This document shows positions 57,547 through 64,000 of a stretch of DNA of 64,000 nucleotides, piece after piece (position 1 is the stretch's first letter; each line of letters opens with the position of its first letter). This stretch comes from a bacterium (lineage in GTDB: Bacteria; Patescibacteriota; Gracilibacteria; JAHISY01): positions 1 through 64,000 of the forward strand of contig JAJYAT010000004.1 of the NCBI GenBank assembly GCA_021779375.1, in the 5' to 3' direction. The notes beneath the pieces are model-generated. The model saw only the letters and a program-made list of their open reading frames with translations, did no database searches and had not been told where the DNA came from. The position numbers were made by a program, and so were the translations under genes.

Positions 57547-58388
57547 CGCGTATCTCTTTTCGGCAGCGTAAATTAAACCGATTTTTCGGTCGGATTTTTT
57601 GTCGGCGACGCAAGGAGCATTTGGCGGCGCGTGTTTTTCAATCCGAAAAAAGAGTGAGTAGGTTGCTCACCGTGCGCCAAAAAGTTTACCTCGTGCTGGC
57701 GGTGGCAGCTTTCGGCGCGCTGATTGGTTTCACGCAATTCTCGGGATTTTTCAATATCGAAAAAATCTCCATTGCGCGCAGCAGTCTTGATTTGCCGCTC
57801 GAGCAGATCGAGCTTTCTATTCGCGATCTCGCTTTCGGTAAAAATATTTTTTCACTCAATCAAAATACACTGGCGGCGGCAGTGCGCGCGGTCCAGCCTG
57901 ATATCTCGCGTGTCGTGATCCACAAAAAATATCCGCGCGAGATTTCCGTCGAGGTTTTCAAATTTCCGATAGTCGCCGAGCTGAAGACGAATGCGGAATC
58001 AATTTTTTTGAATGAGAACGGTTTTCGCGTGGTCGGGGAGTCGCCTGATCGCGATACGCTTTTGCTGCTCGTGGGAGAGAAGGTCGATTTCAGCGATCCG
58101 ACGGTGCGGGTGATTGATCCGGCGCAGCTGACTTTTATTCGCGAGGCGGTTTTTTATTTTGAATCAGTCACAGATCTGAAGGTTCTGAGTACGCAGTATT
58201 TTCCGATTTCGCGCGAAGCACATCTCAAGACCGAAAGTAATTTCGATGTGTGGCTCGATTTCGCAAGCGATTACAAGACTCAGATTGATAAGCTGGTCGC
58301 GGCAGCGGACGTGCTGAAGCTCGGCAAACAGAAATTTGTGTACATTGATTTGCGTGTGCGCGGAAAAATTTTTTATAAGCTAAAATAA
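57543..58388 (+). CDS. ftsQ: cell-division protein FtsQ/DivIB-like (POTRA)
   Basis: N-terminal basic region, one TM, FNIEKISIARSSLDLPLEQIELSI, VIHKKYPREISVEVFKFPIVAEL; GTG start. Confidence 0.82.
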   Translation: MTRISFRQRKLNRFFGRIFCRRRKEHLAARVFQSEKRVSRLLTVRQKVYLVLAVAAFGALIGFTQFSGFFNIEKISIARSSLDLPLEQIELSIRDLAFGKNIFSLNQNTLAAAVRAVQPDISRVVIHKKYPREISVEVFKFPIVAELKTNAESIFLNENGFRVVGESPDRDTLLLLVGEKVDFSDPTVRVIDPAQLTFIREAVFYFESVTDLKVLSTQYFPISREAHLKTESNFDVWLDFASDYKTQIDKLVAAADVLKLGKQKFVYIDLRVRGKIFYKLK

Positions 58389-58406
58389 GTTTTTAATCTT
58401 TTTAAA

Positions 58407-58724
58407 ATGTCTGAAGTTAACCTCACCGCCTCGAATTTCGAGAGCGAAATCAGCACGGGGGTTGTCCTGGTGGATTTTTGGGCACCGTGGTGCGGGCCCT
58501 GCCAAATGATGCTGCCGGTTGTCGCCGAGATTGCGCAGGAGTTTGCCGGTCGAGTAAAAGTTGGCAAAATTAATATCGACGAGGAGGGTGAACTCGCGCA
58601 AAAATTTGGTGTGATGTCGATTCCGACTTTCAAGATTTTCAAAAACGGCGCGGTCGTTGCGACGGTCGTCGGCGGAATGCCGAAAGAAAATTTGATTGCG
58701 GAATTGCAAAAATTTTTAAGCTAA
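58407..58724 (+). CDS. trxA: thioredoxin
   Basis: VLVDFWAPWCGPCQMMLPVV. Confidence 0.97.
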   Translation: MSEVNLTASNFESEISTGVVLVDFWAPWCGPCQMMLPVVAEIAQEFAGRVKVGKINIDEEGELAQKFGVMSIPTFKIFKNGAVVATVVGGMPKENLIAELQKFLS

Positions 58725-58728
58725 ATCT

Positions 58729-59670
58729 TTGTCTGAGCCGCGCAAGCCCGAAATCGACGTGAACGAGATTCTGCAAAATCTGAAGAATCAGAATCCCGAC
58801 GTGACCCAAAAGACGAAAAGTTTCGTGCGTGGGATTATTCTTTTCATCGTGCTCGTGAACGCGCTGCCTTGGTTGCTTCAAAATTCCAATAACTCTTTTA
58901 ATATGCAAGACTTTTCCCCACTTTTCTCCGGTTTTGGCTTGATCGCTCTTGCGATCATCCTGCTCGTTATCTTCATTCGGCAGATCAATCAATACGAGCG
59001 CGGCGTTCTTTTCACTCTCGGCAAGTATTCCAAGACCGTCGAGCCGGGCTGGCGTATCGTCATTCCGATTTTCCAATCGCTGACCAAAGTTGATATTCGC
59101 GTGAAGGCGGTCGACGTGCCGGATCAGGAGGCGATGACGAAGGACAATGTTTCCGTGCGCATCAACGCGGTCATTTACTACAAGGTGAAAGACGCGGCGC
59201 GGGCAATCATCGAAGTTGAGAATTTCCGCAATGCCACGGCGCAGCTCGCGCAGACGACGATGCGCAATGTCGTCGGTCAGGTGCCGCTCGACGATTTGCT
59301 AGGTCAGCGCAATGCGGTTTCCATCAAAATAAAAACAATCGTGGACGAGGCGACTGACATGTGGGGGATTGACGTGAGTAATGTCGAGCTGAAAGACATC
59401 GGACTGAATGACGAGATGAAACGCGTGATGGGCAAGCAGGCGGAGGCTGAGCGTGAGAAGCGTGCGGTCATCATCAAAGCCGAGGGTGAAGTCGCGTCAG
59501 CCGAGAACATGGCGAAAGCTGCGAAAATGCTTTCGAGTACTGATGGGGCACTACATTTGCGCACGCTCCAGTCCATCAACGATATTTCCTCGGATCAATC
59601 GAATACGACAGTTTGGATGGTGCCGATCGAGGCGCTGCGCGCGCTCGAAAGACTTGGTCTAAAAAAATAA
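58729..59670 (+). CDS. SPFH/stomatin-like membrane protein (slipin)
   Basis: QYERGVLFTLGKYSKTVEPGWRIVIPIFQSLTKVDIRVKAVDVPDQEAMTKDNVSVRINAVIYYKV; TTG start. Confidence 0.92.
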   Translation: MSEPRKPEIDVNEILQNLKNQNPDVTQKTKSFVRGIILFIVLVNALPWLLQNSNNSFNMQDFSPLFSGFGLIALAIILLVIFIRQINQYERGVLFTLGKYSKTVEPGWRIVIPIFQSLTKVDIRVKAVDVPDQEAMTKDNVSVRINAVIYYKVKDAARAIIEVENFRNATAQLAQTTMRNVVGQVPLDDLLGQRNAVSIKIKTIVDEATDMWGIDVSNVELKDIGLNDEMKRVMGKQAEAEREKRAVIIKAEGEVASAENMAKAAKMLSSTDGALHLRTLQSINDISSDQSNTTVWMVPIEALRALERLGLKK

Positions 59671-59674
59671 AAAT

Positions 59675-60079
59675 ATGTTTCGTCGTTTCAAAATGCATTT
59701 AGCCGAAGAAGCTGATGCGCCGAAAGTCGCGCGGCTTTTTCGGGAGCTTGATCGTGATTTGAGCTTGGGTGAGATCGATGACTTGATTCGTGACAAGCGC
59801 GTCGTGCTTTTGCGCAAGAAGAAAAAAACTTTGGGCGCCTTTTCTTTCGCGCGTATTGGTCTCGGAATTTTCGCGCTGCTTTATATCCGCAAGCTTGTCA
59901 TCGACAAAAAATTTCGCGGGCAAGGTTTGGGTGGTCGCGCACTTGCCAAGTTGCGCGTTTTTACGCGCCGCAAAAAAGCGCAGGGATTTTTTCTCTGGTC
60001 GCGCCAATCCGCCAAAAATTTTTACCTCAAAAACAAACTTAAAAATTGGTGGCGTTTTTTTTGGCACCGAGCCGATTAA
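59675..60079 (+). CDS. GNAT-family N-acetyltransferase
   Basis: LLYIRKLVIDKKFRGQGLGGRALAKL. Confidence 0.78.
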   Translation: MFRRFKMHLAEEADAPKVARLFRELDRDLSLGEIDDLIRDKRVVLLRKKKKTLGAFSFARIGLGIFALLYIRKLVIDKKFRGQGLGGRALAKLRVFTRRKKAQGFFLWSRQSAKNFYLKNKLKNWWRFFWHRAD

Positions 60080-60210
60080 CGCGAATCCTGAAACTAATTC
60101 GAGGCTTGAGCCGTGCAGAATTTTCGAATATCTTCAATGCTCTAGGGGTAATTTTTAATTCTTAATTTTGTAATTTTTAAATAAATTTCAATTTCTAATT
60201 TTTAAAAATG

Positions 60211-60289
60211 ATTGACTCAACAACCATCCGAACCAATGACTAATGACTCTCCGAACCCAATAACTCAAAGACTTAACAACTTAACGACC
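60211..60289. repeat. degenerate word repeat (reverse orientation relative of 53564-53725)
   Basis: ATTGACTCAACAACCATCCGAACCAATGACTAATGACTCTCCGAACCCAATAACTCAAAGACTTAACAACTTAACGACC. Confidence 0.65.
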
Positions 60290-60316
60290 AATTTCTAGAT
60301 TTCGAGCTTCGCGTAA

Positions 60317-61402
60317 TTAGCTCAAGCTTTTGAGGAGCTGTTCTTTTTTGAAGTTCTTGATGGAGAGCGCTTTGTCGGTGAATTCGCCAATCTTGCGCGA
60401 GTAGTTCAGCCCGACTGCCGGTACACCGGTGAGCTGTGCGGCGATGAGCGAGTGCAGGCGCATGCCGATGACGAGGTCAAATTTTTTCACTGCGCGCAAA
60501 ATTTCTTCCGCCGACTCCGGCAATGCGAGAGTTTTCCAGGTCGCGGAATTTTTCGTGCGGCGGCGGACTTTTTGCCAGACGGTGCGGTCGCCAGCTCCGA
60601 ATTCCGCGAAGAAAATTCGTGCGTGTTTTTTCTCCGTCAGCAGGTCGAGCGCGCGTGCCAGCTCATGCCAAAATCGTGGCTCAATTTTCGGAAAGTCGCG
60701 CACCGAGACCAAAACCTTCAGCACGCCGCGTTTTTTCACTTCGCGCATTTTTGGCAGGCGCGCTATCAGCCAGAGTGCCGTGTCGCGACCACTGCGTATT
60801 TTGCGCGCCGGGATTCCGCTGCGGGTGAGCTCCGCCTCGCTTGCAGCATCGCGCACGCCGATCCACTCGGTTTTCGCCAGACAAAAGCGCGTGAATTTGC
60901 GCGTCCATTTTTTTTCAAATGGTCCGACGGACTGACCGAGCAAATAAACCGGTTTCCAAAAATACCGCGCGACCAAAATATGCAGACCCCACAAAAAAAC
61001 CGCCTGCCAACTTTCCTCGTCGGAAAAGAGTCCGCCGCCGGGGAAGATGATCGCGTCGGCTGTGCGAATTTTCTGCAGGCTGCGCCACCAATTCATTTTC
61101 CAAAAACTGCGCAGTCCCGTCGGAAGCATCGGCAGTGCGTCCACGCCGTGAAAGCGACGCACCAATTTCGGATTGCCGGCGAGCACGACGACTTTGGCTT
61201 TTGGTAATTCTTTGCGAATTTTTTGCAAAAAGCCTGCCAAGATTAATTCATCGCCGACATTGCCAGCGCCGAAACTACCAATCAAAACTAATTTGGGAGT
61301 GGGGCTGTGCGCGCGAATTTTAGAGAAAGGCAATGTGCGTGTGAGCTTAACAATCTCCCAAATTTTCAGTTTTCCAATTTTTGAGTAAGCACCAGATTTC
61401 AA
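60317..61402 (-). CDS. polysaccharide pyruvyl transferase family (CsaB-like)
   Basis: LIGSFGAGNVGDELILAGFLQ, FPGGGLFSDEESWQAVFLWG, LLGQSVGPFEKKWTRKF, VIGMRLHSLIAAQLTGVPAVGLNYSRKI. Confidence 0.88.
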   Translation of the reverse strand: MKSGAYSKIGKLKIWEIVKLTRTLPFSKIRAHSPTPKLVLIGSFGAGNVGDELILAGFLQKIRKELPKAKVVVLAGNPKLVRRFHGVDALPMLPTGLRSFWKMNWWRSLQKIRTADAIIFPGGGLFSDEESWQAVFLWGLHILVARYFWKPVYLLGQSVGPFEKKWTRKFTRFCLAKTEWIGVRDAASEAELTRSGIPARKIRSGRDTALWLIARLPKMREVKKRGVLKVLVSVRDFPKIEPRFWHELARALDLLTEKKHARIFFAEFGAGDRTVWQKVRRRTKNSATWKTLALPESAEEILRAVKKFDLVIGMRLHSLIAAQLTGVPAVGLNYSRKIGEFTDKALSIKNFKKEQLLKSLS

Positions 61403-61420
61403 AACCTGAGCAAGCTTGTT

Positions 61421-63148
61421 TTAATTTCCATTGGAAATTTCGGTTACAAATTTCTCGACACTGACGGTTTTCTGTTCTTGCTTGCCGCGCTCGCGCACCG
61501 TGATTTTATTCTCCTGAGCTTCTTTCTCACCGACGATGAGGAGAAAAGGAATTTTCAGCAGCTCACCGTTGCGTACTTTCTTCGAGAGTGAATCATTCGA
61601 GCGGTCGATGCCGACGCGCACATTTTTCGCTTGCAATTCCGCTGTAAATTTTTCCGCCGCTCCCAAAAATTCTGCAGCGACTGGAATGACGCGCGCGACT
61701 TCCGGTTGCAATTCGAGCGGGAGATTGCCAGCGGTGTGCTCGAGCAGGACGGCGAAAAATCTTTCAAATGAGCCGATGATGGCGCGGTGAATCATGACCG
61801 GACGGTGTTTCTCGCCGTCGGCGGCGACGTAATTCAAATCAAATCTCTCCGGCAGATTGAAATCAATCTGGCAGGTGCCGAGTTGCCAATTGCGCCCGAG
61901 TGCGTCTTTCACATTGAACTCAATTTTCGGACCGTAGAACGCCCCTTCGCCTTCTTTCACGCCCCACTTCAAATTTAACTTCCGCATCGCGCCTTCAAGT
62001 GCGACGGTGGATTTTTCCCAAACTTCATCCGAGCCGATGGCTTTCTTCGGCGGGCGCGTCGCGAGGAAGAGTTCGTAATTTTCAAAACCAAAATGTTTGT
62101 AAACATCCGTGGTGTATTCAATAATTTTCACAATCTCTGCTTCTAGTTGTTCTGGCGAGCAAAAAACATGTGCATCGTCCTGACGAAATTCGCGCACACG
62201 CAGGAGACCGTGCAGAACGCCGGAGAGCTCGAGACGGTGGACGACGCCGAACTCGGCATTCCGGATCGGCAGTTCGCGGTAGCTCGGAATTTTTTCCGCG
62301 AAGAGTAGGCAGCCGCCCGGACAATTCATCGGCTTCACGGCGAACTCGCGTTCTTCGAATTCCGTGAAGTACATATTTTCCTTGAAATTCTCGTAGTGGC
62401 CGGACTGTTTCCAGAGGTCGCTCGAGAGGACAATCGGTGTCGCAATTTCTTGGTAGCCGCGTTTTTCATTTTCGCGCTTCATGAAATTCATCAAGCCGTC
62501 GTAAATAAATTTTCCGCGCGGATGCCAAAAGGCGGCGCCCGGTGCGGCAGCGTGGAAAGAAAATAAATCCAATTTTTTCCCCAGCTCGCGGTGATCGCGT
62601 TTCGCGGCTTCGCGCATTTGCTCCTCCCATTTTTGTAATTCTTCTTTACTCGCGAAAGCGACACCATAGATTCGTTGCAGCTGGACACGGTCGGAATCAC
62701 CGCGCCAGTAGCTACCAGAGATGTGCGTGAGTTTCACCGCTTTCAGTTCATTTGTCCCGACGACGTGCGGACCGCGGCAAAGATCGACGAAGTTGCCGGT
62801 TTTGTAAAAGCTGACTTTTGTTTCGCCCGCTTGTTTCAGATCGGCGACGAGTTCGAGCTTCAAAACCTGCTCGGTTTTTTTCAAAAAATTTTCCGCTTCA
62901 GCAATCGGCTCTTCGTATTTCTCAAATTTCAAATTCTGTTTGATGAGGTGCTGCATTTTTTTCTCGATCAGTCCGAGGTCCTCAGGAATCAGCGTGCGTG
63001 GCAGTAAAAAGTCGTAATAAAAACCGCCCTCAATGGCGGGACCGATACCGAGCTTCGCCTCAGGAAACATTTCGAGCACGGCGGCGGCGAGGACATGGCT
63101 CGCGGAATGGCGCAGTGTCGCGAGGTCGGGGGGAGTTTTGGAATTCAT
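61421..63148 (-). CDS. thrS: threonyl-tRNA synthetase (lacks N-terminal TGS domain)
   Basis: LRHSASHVLAAAVLEMFPEAKLGIGPAIEGGFYYDF, FREDDAHVF-like FRQDDAHVF, VMIHRAIIGSFERFFAVLLEH. Confidence 0.95.
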   Translation of the reverse strand: MNSKTPPDLATLRHSASHVLAAAVLEMFPEAKLGIGPAIEGGFYYDFLLPRTLIPEDLGLIEKKMQHLIKQNLKFEKYEEPIAEAENFLKKTEQVLKLELVADLKQAGETKVSFYKTGNFVDLCRGPHVVGTNELKAVKLTHISGSYWRGDSDRVQLQRIYGVAFASKEELQKWEEQMREAAKRDHRELGKKLDLFSFHAAAPGAAFWHPRGKFIYDGLMNFMKRENEKRGYQEIATPIVLSSDLWKQSGHYENFKENMYFTEFEEREFAVKPMNCPGGCLLFAEKIPSYRELPIRNAEFGVVHRLELSGVLHGLLRVREFRQDDAHVFCSPEQLEAEIVKIIEYTTDVYKHFGFENYELFLATRPPKKAIGSDEVWEKSTVALEGAMRKLNLKWGVKEGEGAFYGPKIEFNVKDALGRNWQLGTCQIDFNLPERFDLNYVAADGEKHRPVMIHRAIIGSFERFFAVLLEHTAGNLPLELQPEVARVIPVAAEFLGAAEKFTAELQAKNVRVGIDRSNDSLSKKVRNGELLKIPFLLIVGEKEAQENKITVRERGKQEQKTVSVEKFVTEISNGN

Positions 63149-63158
63149 ACTCCCGATT

Positions 63159-64000
63159 TTAGCCTCGTTGGCTCGCTTTTTCGAGCGCCGTGATTACGCC
63201 GCGGACTTTTTTCTCGACTTCGCCAAATTCGTGGCGCGGCACGGAGTCGGCGACGATGCCCGCCGAGGCTTGAACAGTCGCTTTTTTCCCGGCCGCGAAG
63301 AGACTTCGCAGATTCGCCGCGAAGACGCAATCACCAGTCAGACTGAAAAATCCGACTGCACCCGCGTAGGGTCCGCGCGGATCTTTTTCGAGGCGCTCGA
63401 TAATTTTCATCGTCTCAATCTTCGGCGCGCCGCTGACTGTGCCGACAGGCGTATTGGTCGCGAGCGCGTCGAAAGCCGTCAAACCTTTTCTCAATTTTCC
63501 GACGATTTCGCTGCCGATGTGTTGCACATGCGAAAATTTTTTAAGCTGCATAAATTTCGGCACCTTGACGCTACCAAATTCACTGACGCGTCCGACATCG
63601 TTTCTCCCGAGGTCGACGAGCATGAGGTGTTCGGCGCGCTCCTTGGCATCATTCAAGAGTTCGCGTCCGAGTGCGTCGTCGATTTTTTTGTCGCCCGTGA
63701 TTTTTCGCGTGCCGGCGAGCGGATAATTTTCCACCTTACCGTTTTCGACGCGGACGATGAGCTCCGGTGAGCTGCCGATCAATTCTCGGACTTCGCTCTT
63801 CGAGCTTCGACCGACAGGTTTTTCGCTGAACTTCAAATAAAACATGTGCGGACTCGGATTCACTTCGCGCAGCGTGGCGTAAAACTCCATGCGGTCACCG
63901 CTCAAGTCGAAATAACTTTTGCGCCCGAATTGAAATTGAAAAGTATTACCGGCGAGAATTTCCTTCTGACCGAGCGCGACCTTCGCCTCGAAATCTTTTT
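63159..64000 (-). CDS. anthranilate / aminodeoxychorismate synthase component I, C-terminal part (5' end outside window)
   Basis: ALATNTPVGTVSGAPKIETMKIIERLEKDPRGPYAGAVGF; frame stays open to the window edge. Confidence 0.9.
   Translation of the reverse strand, partial: KDFEAKVALGQKEILAGNTFQFQFGRKSYFDLSGDRMEFYATLREVNPSPHMFYLKFSEKPVGRSSKSEVRELIGSSPELIVRVENGKVENYPLAGTRKITGDKKIDDALGRELLNDAKERAEHLMLVDLGRNDVGRVSEFGSVKVPKFMQLKKFSHVQHIGSEIVGKLRKGLTAFDALATNTPVGTVSGAPKIETMKIIERLEKDPRGPYAGAVGFFSLTGDCVFAANLRSLFAAGKKATVQASAGIVADSVPRHEFGEVEKKVRGVITALEKASQRG

Overview
This window looks like a chromosomal segment of a Patescibacteria/CPR-type bacterium. That placement is inferred from gene content and compactness, not from any search. 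The standard code is used: TGA ends several genes. It holds about 55 credible CDSs, the 3' part of a probable 5S rRNA at the left edge, and one intact tRNA-Leu(GAG). Core genes include atpD, polA-type 5'-3' exonuclease, khpA, rpsP, nadA, rpmF, nusB, rnc, recX, rnj, dnaJ, carA, a cysK-like gene, trpB, a phosphohexomutase, a yvcK-like gene, ruvC, greA, a PFOR operon, a virB4-like ATPase, mraY, a dacA-like carboxypeptidase, an rluB/rsuA-type gene, dnaX, ctpA-type S41 protease, an O-antigen ligase/polymerase, aspartokinase, chrA, asd, an rplY-like L25, hppA, dnaA, ftsQ, trxA, an SPFH protein, a csaB-like gene, thrS and a trpE/pabB fragment. The most unusual signals are as follows. (1) A GIY-YIG endonuclease ORF lies between an intact tRNA-Leu and a duplicated tRNA-Leu 5' fragment whose D-loop carries a 20-bp palindrome; a near-identical palindrome is nested inside another repeat about 18 kb away. 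(2) A recurrent TAAAAT-N6-8-(A/G)TG junction suggests leaderless transcripts, often with the upstream TAA stop codon forming part of the -10. The same rule points to an AUC-initiated Tat-signal metallophosphoesterase and to a corrected start for the O-antigen ligase. (3) A perfect 16-bp palindrome forms a bidirectional promoter between rluB-like and dnaX. (4) A DnaQ exonuclease is fused to a DinG-like helicase region whose ATPase motifs are destroyed. (5) Degenerate short-word intergenic repeats occur, often as inverted pairs overlapping stop codons, with in-frame incursions into carA and porA. All calls are by eye; no database search was run.
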